Made by a program: the position numbers and the translations under genes
In this document: in pieces, positions 25,461 to 35,929 of the stretch
How the letters are laid out: every line of letters begins with the position of its first letter
Numbering within the stretch: the first letter of the stretch is position 1
The notes under the pieces: generated by a model
Databases searched by the model: none
Seen by the model: the letters and a program-made list of their open reading frames with translations, nothing else
Told to the model about the DNA's origin: nothing
Assembly (NCBI GenBank): GCA_017562135.1
Contig: QEYB01000290.1
Coordinates: 248,001-312,000, forward strand
Origin: Dipylidium caninum
Lineage: Eukaryota; Platyhelminthes; Cestoda; Cyclophyllidea; Dipylidiidae
Length of the DNA stretch: 64,000 nucleotides
Direction of reading: 5' to 3'

Positions 25461-26431
25461 ATGGAAGAACAAAACGTACACAAGACATATTTTATTGTAT
25501 TATTTCCGAGAAGTCAAAAAATCAGAAGCATACAAGTTATGTGCCTTAAATGGGGATGAAGCCAGGTTTCGTTGTGGTGTTTTTTTATTGAAAAAAGCTC
25601 AACGATCTGGCTCTCCGTTCTGTTGAAGTCGACGAAATCCACCTCAATCGAGACCATTGTTGGAGCAGAGCGTCAAAGATCACAACCCGAGCGATGTTGC
25701 AGTAAAGCTCAATGAAAATCGCATACAAGCATTGGAAGTAAAATTAAAAAGCTTGGCTACGTGAGGAAACTTGATCTTTCGATCCCTCACCAGCTTAAGG
25801 AAATTCATTTGGCGCACACACTGGCAGCTTTTGCAATTCACATCGAAGGTGGTCCACTTCTGAACAGACTGATTACTGACGACAAAGAGTGGCCGGTTTA
25901 GAGCAACGCCAGTCGGAAGAAATTGTGAGTGATGCAAGATGAGCCACCAGTCCAAACAAAATCAAAATCAGTGATTAACCAAGACAGGGCTGTCCTGTCG
26001 GCCCGGTGAAATTATAGAGGAGTTCTGCACGTTGAAATTTTATCAAACAACCAAACGGGAAATTCAAACGTGTGCGTTCAACAACTCGTCAAACTGCACT
26101 GCGCAATTCAAGCGAAGCGACCAGAAGCGGCAAACCGCGCGGGTATTGTTTTTCTTACAATGGTAATGCGAAGTTCCTCAAATGGATGGACACTTGTCGA
26201 AATTTGTTAGATCTGCTTTAAGATGCGTCAACACGTCCGCCATGTAGCCCTGACCGTTCACATCTTTATATGCAGAACTCCTCAAATGGCATTTAAGGAT
26301 GCTAATGATGTTAAACCACACTTAATTCAGTTTTTTAATAGCAAAGTTAGGAAATTTTACGATCACGAAATTATGACACTGTCTACACGATGACAAAAAT
26401 CACCGACAAAAAGGAATTGTACCTATTTGAA
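25461..26431 (+). mobile_element. Mariner transposase relic, second copy
   Basis: A second, more decayed mariner coding region beginning at an ATG (MEEQNVHK). Landmarks: KLGYVRKLDLSIPHQLKE near 25,750, the conserved LGYVxKLDxxxPHEL block; LITDDKEW, the catalytic ITGDEKW block, near 25,870; then PEAANRAGIVF and RPPCSPDR, a decayed HPPYSPDL, near 26,240. There are many stops and at least two frame changes. I could not find its terminal repeats by eye. It differs in sequence from copy 1, so it is a separate insertion. Confidence 0.82.
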
Positions 26432-27506
26432 TAAATCTATATTGTTCAAGAAGTAATTCCAAATAAAATCTGCAATCAATTAGTTGTAAAGCCAGTAAAT
26501 AACGGGAGTATGGAGTGAAGCAATTTGCGCTATTCTGAACCCAGTCCTGAGGAAGCGCATTCATTGTCATCGATACGCACCTACGAACATGGGACTCGAG
26601 AAAACTGAATACAAAACCGCTACTGTCCACGCAAATTAAATCAAATCTCGGGATTGGAGCGAACTTAGGCACTTACGCCTCGTGATAGTACTGCTCACCA
26701 CTCGTTGAGGGCCCAGTGCTCCACCCACCCCGATTTTCACGAGTTACACCGTGCAACTTGGGCTTTACTGTGCTGATCTCCACGTGTAACCATCGTGTCA
26801 CAATGGCTTATGTACTTAATCGGCTATGGGGGCTTTTCCGCCGCTAAATCTCTCTTTTTTAGTCCGGCTAAAATTGATTTCGACGAATGTCGACAGGTCA
26901 GTCGAACTGCACCAAAATCCAAATGGAGATTAGGGAGGAAAAATTAGACGGAGTTTACTCTCTCACATAACCCGACTGTTTACATTCGTTGCCATTGGCA
27001 GTGACGAAAGCTTAAAGTCATTTGGGAGAAGTTATCTCCATTGCTCCAACATTCTCTTGCTTGTCTATCCATGTGGGCAAGATGGCCCTTAGTTGACATT
27101 TGCTCTCCCTGATAGTGATGCGAAACGTTGAGATTAGAATGCCACCAAGTCTCTAAATCAACTATCAGAGGTGTGAGGAAGCTCTCCGTGTACAGCCTTG
27201 GGGGCAAAGGCCAGCAAATGTTCCCAATGACCATGTAGTTGTCACATCTGTTCAGAAGCTGCACCAAATAGGTAGAAAATTGTTTCACTTTGCATTTTTA
27301 GTTATGATGCAATACTTCCACGCTGGAATTGTTTGCAGCCAATAATGCTCCATTCTCCGCCCCAACTCGACTATAAGTACGCGTTCGTACGCAGATGAGA
27401 GCATCGAGTTCTTAGGCCCAAGCAAGTCCCCTTAACCAGTATTTTCACCACCTCCTTACCCTATCATGTTCTTCATTCCCATGAAAATAACTTTCAGTTT
27501 CACACG
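26432..27506. other. Intergenic upstream of the ARF gene
   Basis: No exon is supported. A 102-codon minus-strand frame (26,980-27,288) has no known motif. A TTTCAG acceptor-like site lies 9 bases before the ARF start codon, suggesting a 5' UTR intron or trans-splicing there. Confidence 0.4.
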
Positions 27507-28365
27507 ATGGGAATCTACCTCTCTAAAGTCTGGAGAGCGTTGTTAGGAGGTGAGAAGGAGGCGCGAATCCTCATGGTTGGTCTGGACGCAGCTGGCAAGA
27601 CAACAATACTGTACAAATTGAAGCTCGGCGAGACTACAGTCACCATTCCGACTATTGGCTTCAACGTAGAGACTGTGGTTTACAAGAACATCTCCTTCAC
27701 AATCTGGGATGTTGGCGGACAACAGGTCATTCGGCCGTTGTGGCGACATTACTACCCCAACACTAATGGTGAGGCCTCTAGTAATGAGGGCGAGTGTTTG
27801 ATGAGTCCAAGGCATTGCACACCCTTAGCTATCGTCTATAACATAGCAACCCAGAATTACGCAAACACCGCGAAGAATCCACATCCATAAGGGCCACTCA
27901 CAGATAGCCGCGAAGAAGAATTTTTGAGGCATTCAATTTTTTGTCCATTCTCAAAACCCTTGTGTCCTGTTCTAAGTTAATGAAATTCTCTACACTTTAG
28001 GCATAATATTTGTTGTCGATTCCAACGACAGAGAACGTATGGGAGAAGCAAAAGAAGAACTACTGGCCATTCTCAATGCAGATGAATTGCGAAACGCCCA
28101 CCTTCTCGTGTTGGCAAACAAGCAGGTAAGCATAGATGTCGTTTGTAATGTGGTGTTTAAAGCGAGTGACACCATATTCCTGCCTCTATAGGATCTTCCA
28201 TATTCCATGAAACCGAATGAGGTGGTCGACGCATTGGCATTGCAAAAATTACCCTCATCTAGAAAGTGGTTTGTACAATCGACTTGTGCGACTAATGGCG
28301 GAGGTATTTTTGAGGGTCTCGACTGGCTAGGCAATGTAATCAACCAATCGTTTAATGGGAGGTAA
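27507..28365 (+). CDS. ADP-ribosylation factor (ARF) small GTPase
   Basis: GTP-binding switch of Golgi/vesicle traffic that recruits coats to membranes. Three exons: 27507-27768, 28001-28125, 28192-28365, all in phase, giving 186 residues (human ARF1 181). Gly2 follows the start Met, the N-myristoylation site. GTP-binding motifs are intact: GLDAAGKT (P-loop), PTIGFNVE (switch 1), DVGGQ (switch 2), NKQD and TCAT. The sequence is closest to ARF1-5 ([16 protein letters not shown]), not to ARF6. Two oddities: [12 protein letters not shown] instead of the nearly universal DVGGQDKIRPLW, and GGGIFEGL instead of GDGLYEGL. A longer N-terminus than ARF1 ([16 protein letters not shown]) explains part of the extra length. 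It could be a flatworm-specific ARF paralogue. Confidence 0.93.
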
Positions 28366-30345
28366 TGAAAACAATGTAAAGAGTGGACAAAATAAACCTC
28401 AGTCCAGAACCCTTGGTTCTTTTAATACGTGAGGGAGAACAACAGATTGCAGTACCTCCATATTCAGTGTTAAAGAATTTATAGAAGTGTGGAAAGCTCT
28501 CTGATATGGGGCAAATCCAAAAATTAATTGTTTTTTCATGTGTTCATACCAATTCATTTTGTATGGAGACACGACCTACTAAACACGTGAACCTTGATGC
28601 CATGAATTTATTGTATTTCATAATGGGAAAATCAACAAATTTCTGACCTAGCAAAGAGGAAAGATGTCAAGACCAATAATAAACGAATGAAATATACGTC
28701 TTTGTACACTCTTTTCCGGTCAGTGAAAAATTAGGGAAATTTACGACGATGTTCTAAAACTAATTACCTGTCGTAGATGACTTGATGAGGAAAAGAGAAA
28801 TCTCAGAGATGCTAAATGAAAGTGACGATGCAAAAATTAAATGATGATATTCTCAGACGGATATAGAGTTTAGGTCACTAAAGATCGACCGTCAAAATCC
28901 GTGAAGTGCAGATGGGTCCCAAGTACAAAGTAAAACACATGTGCATCAGATTCAATCTATCTAACACTTCTTGTGGTTCTCGTCTTCGAATCACTAGGCG
29001 ATTTGTTCCCGCCATAAAATTAATTTGGAGAACAGTGGAAGAATGGTAGTTTAGACCCTCAGGAATACGAACACACAGACGAGGATGTCGGGAACCTCCA
29101 ACCGGAGGGCCCCTGATTTTTTAAAATTTGTGCGGGTGGCGCAAACTGCTTTAACTGTTGAATGGCAGATTTGGCTCTTTCGTTCTCCATCACAACCGAT
29201 AGTCATCACCCATACAAATTTTTCAGAAGCTCTACTACTGACCTCATTCTGAAATAAGACATTTCATGTTCCTATTGCGGCGCCTTACTATGTCTGAATA
29301 TAAATTTCGCCCTCCCAAACTCGTGTTGATTCTCCATTAGCCCTCTTGCACGAGCAATCGGTAGACGATATTTACGGTTCTTTACATGTGAATAGGATTG
29401 CATCTCGTGGTGCTGGTGGCGATAGTTTACTACTCCTAACGGCCACATTTTAGCCTCTGCCTGCGCCCATTCTCCTTTTATCCTTAATCGGCTAAAGTTT
29501 CCTACATTGGATGCACTAAACATCCGAGAGTTGGGAATTCAGGAAGACGAGAGAAGGTATGTGATTCTTGCTTCACCGATAAGCGATAACAGTGTTACAC
29601 TGCGTGATGCTGATGGGGGAGACTTAGGCGCAGCTCGAGGAAGTAATTTCATAAATCTATTGCGGGGGACTCCCATACCACTGTCGTTTTTTTTCAGGTG
29701 ACGTTAATTTAAATCGGAAGACAAGATATAATTTGGATACTTAATTTCCGTAAACTACACTAGCAAAAGGCCCAATGAAGATTGAAGTCTAGGTCGCAAA
29801 TCAATTAACATCAAAGGCCAAAAAGTCCAGTGGACAAATGTGCGAATACATACAGACAATCGCACAGAGCTAAGGATGGAAAAACAATCATCAGGAAGTG
29901 ATTCCGCTTGATTTTAGAATACAATGACCTCCAGAAAAATTCAGTCTAGTCAGTTTCGATGACATTGTATTACCATATGCTGCGGCATTACTAGAATTTA
30001 GCAATTTTATTTTTGTAATTTACGCGGTCCACAAATCGGCTTGCATGAAATCTCGAGTCTGAATCTCCGGTTGGTCTGCCCTGTTAGAACCGATTAATTG
30101 AAATCAGCCATACACATCGCGCTCCTCTATGCTTTCACCGAGTTTTTGAGAAAAATAATAACTATTTTGCAAGAGTTTCACCCATTTAGTCCAATACAAG
30201 CACTAACAAGGCCCAGGAGTTCAATCGAGCCAATTCCGAACCTAGTCAACAGTAGCACTCTTATCACCAGCCAGTATTTATCAATCAAATAAGTAAGAAG
30301 AATGGAACTTCTATAATGACGGAAAGCACATGTAAGTGTACAAAG
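28366..30345. other. Intergenic, no gene recognised
   Basis: About 2 kb between convergently transcribed genes (ARF plus, SRD5A3-like minus). A 64-codon plus frame at 29,507 and an 83-codon minus frame at 29,272 show no family motif. No RNA gene was seen. Confidence 0.4.
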
Positions 30346-31459
30346 CTATAATACAAAGGGAATAAAAATCTTCCTTGTCTTTGCAAAATCCGAGAAATTT
30401 TCCCGATACCAAAGATGATTGATGACACCGGAACAAAGTTGGTTGCTCAAGACAAATAAAAACACGGCAGTGTAGGGCATCCAATTAAAACCCAGAAAGG
30501 CATGGGTTAAGGCGTAGAGAGAAATTTCGAGAGAAAAATGAGGGCACGTAACGTAAGTGAACATGTTCCCAATTGGCCTAAGGTAATGGTTCCGATATCC
30601 TTAAAAGTACGAGAAAATCCTGCCAATTTAAATAATCAACTTAGTAAAACAGTATTTAACCAAGTGCCGTCATGGAGACTCGCCTTTGGACGCGCATTTA
30701 CGCGTATTTGCGAGCTGCCTCATAACCACGTGTTGCATAACTATTGTAACAATTGCGAATGATAAAAAGGTAGCTATTGAAATAAGTCCACGGTTACCTA
30801 CAATTTTCGTAAAACTGATAGTTTAATTAATGAAATAGCAAGGGCGATCACAAAGTTCCTTTTATACTAATTTAGAAATATCCGATTTAAATTCAAGTAT
30901 TAGAAGAACCCACAGGCATACGAATCGCTCCAAAGAATACACAATGGCATTGTCAGGTAAAAAAAGTGCCCAGTGATGTAATGAGCTATGGACATTTTGC
31001 TATCGGTGAAAACCTGCACCCGGAGGCTTTCGTAAAGACGTTTGAGGACTTGCAATGATATTGCCAGAAGTGAGAGCTTTGTTGCAATTTTGCAGCCTGT
31101 AAGGTCGATGGGACTCATAACTTAACCGACAAGTGGTTTGATAGATCGAAGGACACAAACTCACGTTCCTCAAACAATGCGAAATTAAACACAATTATGC
31201 AGACGAACGAAGCAGTAAGGTAGAAATGCGTGAAAAGGCGTTTCGGAACCTGGATAAAAGTATATCTGCTGTTAGTTCCCGAAACAGCCTTCCCGTATAA
31301 AGTGAGGGCTCGCATGAGCGACGATAAGTGATTTGAAGGAGGATGCATGTAGAAAAAGATGGCTAGGAGAAACAATATCGAAGTAGATGCATATGCAAAG
31401 ATTATTGATCGTTTGGCGACGTCAAAATACCAGGACCACCGTCCCATACGACAGAACAT
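30346..31459 (-). CDS. SRD5A3: SRD5A3-type polyprenol reductase (steroid 5-alpha-reductase family)
   Basis: ER membrane enzyme of dolichol synthesis, needed for N-glycosylation. Four exons on the minus strand: 31459-31165, 31096-30941, 30797-30702, 30599-30346. All join in phase and give 266 residues (human 318). Matches in order: LYGKA, then VPKRLFTHFYL (human VPKRYFSHFY); LKRLYESLRVQVFTDSKM (human LRRLFECLYVSVFS); HVVMRQLANTR (human HVILGNLRKNK); PIGNMFTYVTCPHFSLEI (human IPFGDWFEYVSSPNYLAE); and the C-terminus FAKTRKIFIPFVL (human YPKHRKAFLPFLF). The protein is strongly hydrophobic throughout, as expected. It is about 50 residues shorter than human, mainly between exons 2 and 3, so one exon there may be missed. 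Introns are 68, 143 and 102 bases. No stop or frameshift is needed. Confidence 0.85.
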
Positions 31460-32112
31460 TGAACCTCGCCACGTGAAATCAAGGTTGCCTCTGACATCTC
31501 TTAGTACCTATTAACTAATTTGCTGATTTGAGAAAATACCAAAATATTTATTTGGGTTTGTATAAAATAGTAGATCATGTATTTTAAATAACTAAGGGAT
31601 TATTTATTTGGCATGTATATTACCGACGTATTATCACCATATAAAACAAGCAATCCAGACGATTGGTCTCTGATCCAACTATTACCATATGCGTAAACAT
31701 GTTGTACAACCGAGAACTTCCTTCAAGAGTGACCGGTTGCCCCCAACTGTATTTAAAACGATGAAATTCCACATTTTTATGGACATGACTACACAAACTA
31801 AATGAAATCACCCAGAAGAATTTGGTAGGAATCGTTCTGTCCACAAAAGGGACGGGATCTCTTTCCCCCCAATTTTGCACGGGGTAAACGTTCAAGGCAA
31901 ATTTTCCAAGCGATCGGTTTCAAAATGTAACCGCATACTTACGAATTTAACCATTATAAGAGGATAAAACTCGGCTCCCCATAAACACTAACCAAATAGA
32001 AGATTTATAATCGACATAGTTATTGATTATGCGAATAAATTATTTTATTGTGCATGTGTTTTATTAAGCTAATGCCCTCTACCGACTTGCACTCTTTTGA
32101 GTCTGTTCTCTA
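31460..32112. other. Intergenic between divergent genes
   Basis: This gap separates the SRD5A3-like gene (minus) and PSME3IP1 (plus), so it probably holds both promoters. A 91-codon minus frame (31,620-31,895) has no recognisable motif. Confidence 0.4.
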
Positions 32113-33429
32113 ATGTCCTCTGGCTTGCCTCGCTTTATTTCCGAGAAAGAAATAGCGGAGAGGAAGCTCAGAGATGCGGCAGAAGGCAAAAAGGAGGAGG
32201 TGTATGACCCTCGCCCCCTTTATGACCGCTTGCAGGTAAGGTTTTTGAGGTGATTTCACTTCTTACAGGCTGAACGAGCACGCCAGCAAGAAGAGTACGA
32301 AGCGTCTGTGGCTTTCAAGAATCAGATTCACCGCTTAGATGCAGATGAGGCCGACTTTTTGGCCGAGATTGGCCGCGAGAAGGCCCTCTTACAAGAGTCA
32401 GTTGATCAAGAAGCTGAGAGATTAATTGAGGAAGCAAAAATATCCTTTCGTATATTCACCTTTGTAAATCACTCAGACCATTGGGTTTTACTTTACATAT
32501 GCGTTAATGCAAACGTTTGTCTTAACTTATGGTCACGCTTCAAATAGGTCTACCTTATTGAAACTTTCTTCTCCCCACAATTGCGATAAGCCCTTTCGCC
32601 CCATTCCTAAACCTGCTTCTTCATCTTTTCTTGACCAAAAATCATTGATGGCTGGAATCAAGCGAAAAAAGTAAGTCACTTCTGGGTCGAGATGGGAGTC
32701 TTGAAAAATTTCACTACTAATTGCTTTGCAGATCCGCCCCACTCACTGATAATTCGACGTGCTCTCATTCTGTCGAGATTGAGAGTAAGTGCTCAAGACT
32801 CGACTTCCCCTCTGGTAAGATTTACTTCCTATGGCCTGCCATTTTTGTGCTGAGAATGTAGTATTCTTCAATCGTTTAATACTCTTAATTTGTAGAGAAA
32901 TGTCACTGTTTCTCTAAATTTACTTTTGTAGTAGAACCGAGTTCTCCGTGTTTGAATTCGGCTATTGCTCCAACAGACCCGCACAATGGTGTTGGTTAGT
33001 TCTCATATATATTTGTTAAACTTTATTTTCCGCCTTCTTAGACACGGTTCAATTTTTATTTCTATGAACTTGTTTTTCCGACACCTCATGTAGCCCAATC
33101 ATTTAGTTCTAATATTCATTTCGCAGTTTCATTAGGTGAGTTTAATTCACATGATCTACTATTTTGCTAGGTCTGAATATCATTCCGCTCTGTTTCATAT
33201 GTTACTTTTTTCACCCCCGGGTTATTCAGACGCGTCACAAGCAACCACGGCGTCGGGATGTATATTGGCTGGTTTTCTCCCAGGGCTGGATGCCTACGAT
33301 GATTCGGATGCCAGTTCAGACAACAGCGATTATGACTCCTCCTCTGATGTGGAGGATGCTGCGGTCATCCTCGCTCCCATTGCTCTCATTCGTGGCAAAC
33401 GTATCCGTGAATCTGATCTGGGGGAATAA
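32113..33429 (+). CDS. PSME3IP1: PSME3-interacting protein (PSME3IP1/FAM192A/NIP30)
   Basis: Orthologue of the nuclear protein that binds the proteasome activator PA28-gamma. Exons: 32113-32235, 32269-32439, 32537-32670, 32732-32814, 32932-32994, 33127-33135, 33230-33429, giving 260 residues (human 254). Family marks: FISEKEIAERK at the N-terminus; EVYDPRPLYDRLQ; KNQIHRLDADEADFL; and the C-terminal block ILAGFLPGLDAYDDSD (human IGILPGLGAYSGSSDS) followed by an acidic Ser/Asp stretch, the type of region used for PA28-gamma binding. Intron 1 is only 33 bases. Intron 2 is a U12-type AT-AC intron. Exon 6 would be a 9-base microexon; skipping it keeps the frame, so it is optional. Exon 4 has a second in-phase donor 30 bases upstream (after 32784). 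The stop codon TAA lies inside an AATAAA (33,425-33,430). Confidence 0.88.
32440..32536 (+). other. U12-type AT-AC intron
   Basis: This 97-base intron starts ATATCCTTT, a perfect minor-spliceosome 5' site. It carries a branch-site-like TGTCTTAACT (8 of 10 to TTCCTTAACT) and ends GGTCAC, with 11 bases after the presumed branch A. Removing it joins EEAK to ASNRSTLLKL in phase 0. The nearby GT-AG alternative (GTATAT at 32,450 to AATAG at 32,547) puts a stop right after the junction. Confidence 0.85.
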
Positions 33430-34357
33430 ATACGTGTCTAAAAGGAGATCGCTGGCGTGGCCTTGTTTGTTGAGTGTTAAATGTACAGATTTTGTTGTTC
33501 CGTTGGAAAACACAAGCCTTGTAACTATTTCATTCAGCTTTATTTTCGACTAACAGCGTGACAACTTGGAAATGGCCTAGGTTCTCTGAGTGATTTCCAC
33601 GTTACCGACTTTATCTGTACCGGGAATGAAATTCACATTATACTTGCCGTGAATAGGTGCCTTATTAGAGTAATTGTCGCAAGTTGCATAAGCCGGTTGC
33701 GTCCCGTACTGAAACGACGTGTATCTCTGCTACGTAAATCATGTGTGGGAGAAGCCTTGCCTCTCATGCGTCAGTGCAGCCAGGTAGTGTTCTGCGTTGT
33801 GCGGCATCGTCGTAACACTGGGTCTGCGAGAAGGTGCAGTGACTTGAGGGGCCTGATTGTCATGGCTGCACGGATGCGTATAGAACCGAGAACCTTACTT
33901 AGAGCGGTCTGATTGCAGATAGTTTTGAAAAAAGAGCTAGGGAGTTCTGCTACTTTAAACTATGAGGAATGGACGACAGGTAAAGACATGTGGTATAAGA
34001 GCGATATATACCCAGTTCCAAAGGTCAGAAGCCCAGTTACTACGCGCAGTTCACATTACTTGATAGCACTTGAACGTAAGAATGGAAGACAATCAGGCGT
34101 GACTCACTAGGTTGACCACAGAAGTGGTTAAAAATATTTAAAAACATTATTATTTGAACGTAATAATGGAAGAGACGGTGTTCATAAGGAAGAACCGATG
34201 CAGGGAGTCTGAAGTTTAAGTTCTCTACGGAGAACGCGGTGATATGCTTTGGACAAGAAGATTGTAGGAAGCAAAGATATGAGTTACTGAAAGAGCTTAA
34301 ATTGTAAGGCATCAAAGATAAACAATGCAACGGCAGAACAGTGGGTTAGACGATTGA
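33430..34357. other. Intergenic, possible repeat DNA
   Basis: Positions 33,650-33,910 are GC- and CpG-richer than the flanks and hold an 87-codon Arg/Cys-rich frame with no family match. It may be repeat-derived. Nothing else is supported. Confidence 0.35.
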
Positions 34358-34561
34358 TTAAAGGACAGCACATGCGATCTTCTTTTCACGAAATGGATTG
34401 TCTTTTGGAGGAAACAAAAGCGGATCATTGCGCTCACGTTGTGAAATGTACTCCACCAATTCGAATAGTGTCTTCGACAAATTTATAGGCTTCACGCGGG
34501 CGTGAACCTTCAGCGCTCGTACTTCTTCCCGCTTGAGCTCGACATCTTGTCGCCGCCCCAT
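34358..34561 (-). CDS. Heterotrimeric G-protein gamma subunit
   Basis: A single open exon encodes 67 residues, the usual gamma-subunit size. The C-terminus DNPFREKKIACAVL is the family hallmark: NPF(R/K)xKK followed by a CAAX box. The box is CAVL; a final Leu predicts geranylgeranylation, giving membrane attachment of the beta-gamma dimer. The N-terminal half (ELKREEVRALKVHARVKPIN) fits the gamma coiled-coil helix and NDPLLFPPKDNPF matches the family's DPLL...ENPF. The N-terminus MGRRQDV is basic. No intron is needed. The subtype is not assignable by eye. Confidence 0.88.
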   Translation of the reverse strand: MGRRQDVELKREEVRALKVHARVKPINLSKTLFELVEYISQRERNDPLLFPPKDNPFREKKIACAVL

Positions 34562-35929
34562 ATTGGAATCAAGCTAATTAGGCGGATAACCAATAATAGC
34601 GCACGTCATTCCAAATGGTAACATTATGGGTAGTTGAATTGAATACGTAAATTCAACATATACAGGAATCCGAAATATTGGACTTGTCAAGATCTACGGG
34701 GTGTAAATGGTTATAATGTTTCTTTCATTAGTAAAAATGTGTAATGTGATGTTAATAAATATATCATAAGGTATAGGGGGCCATATCCGCACTTTTATGC
34801 CACTTTAAACAACCCGAATTTTCAATTTTGATTAATAATCCACACAAGCCCCTAAAATGTTCAATGCGTTTGAGGTAGTATCTATTTACGCCGTTTTCGA
34901 AGCTTCAGCATAAACGCTATATATGCCCTAATTACGGGAATACAATAGAACGCACAGTTAATTATGTTTTGTGACATTATTATAACGAATAAAGACATCT
35001 AAAAACAGAAATTATTGCTGCGGGTAGATTAGACCCTGACCCATTTATTATTTGTTAACATCACTTACCTTCATGTAGGTGACGAAACGATTCGTTTCAT
35101 CAGCTATTTTCAAAATTATTTGACTTAATACGGCGCGCTTTTCTGTTTCATTATAGTTCATTGCTCGAGACACTAATTGAGAGGTGCAATAACTTGCGGT
35201 TTTTCGAGCTTTATATATATACATTAAGTGAGCATTTTCGGCAACAGTTCGTCTTATAATTGTCCGAGATATGAAATAATGTCAGCGAGTGTGATCGGAG
35301 AAAATACTCGCGATGGAATACAAATAATTTTTGAGGATTTTTCTCTGATCCTCCATATAAGTGGGCACATTTGTTAAAACATTTTATTTCAGTTTTGGCC
35401 ATCTGCTTGCTCAATTATTCGCGCAAACATGTTACGACATACCACTTTGATTGTATTCAATAAAACTAGATATGTGACATTTTGTCGATCCATAATACAA
35501 GTGGGTGTTCTGTCTCATCGCATTTTAAGAAACCCCTCTGGTCTTTAACTTTGCAGGAGCATGGTAATAAGTGACTAAATTACATGTCTTCAGACCAAAA
35601 GACAAAACAAACAGCCTTCTCCAAATAAAGTTAACAGATACGGGCTTCTCAAATAGACTTAAAATTGGAAGTCCTTCGGCGGTTTAGTTTCTTAATACAA
35701 ATTTCTATTTTTGTTTTCCATCCATCTACAAAGTTGCTTGCAGTCCGTTTGTGTTTAACCCTATTTACGCAAATTAAGACCTCTATTACTTACGGTTCGA
35801 GTAGGATCTTGGGGGAATCTTTTGCATTTTTCAAAATTTAACATTCAACGCTGGTTTGAGTAGGTAATTTGTTAATAGCGGTGTTTTCGAAGCGCGCAGT
35901 TTGCCCTCTCGATTTATTTTGGTTGAGCG
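34562..35929. other. Intergenic, AT-rich
   Basis: About 1.4 kb between a minus-strand and a plus-strand gene, so it must hold both promoters. No exon or RNA gene was recognised. Confidence 0.45.

Noticed and set aside
31620..31895. 91-codon minus-strand frame upstream of the SRD5A3-like gene
   Set aside because: No motif, and it does not join in phase to the first exon of that gene.
32449..32547. GT-AG intron alternative in PSME3IP1 (GTATAT to AATAG)
   Set aside because: It gives a stop codon four codons after the junction, whereas the AT-AC intron keeps the frame to the end of the gene.
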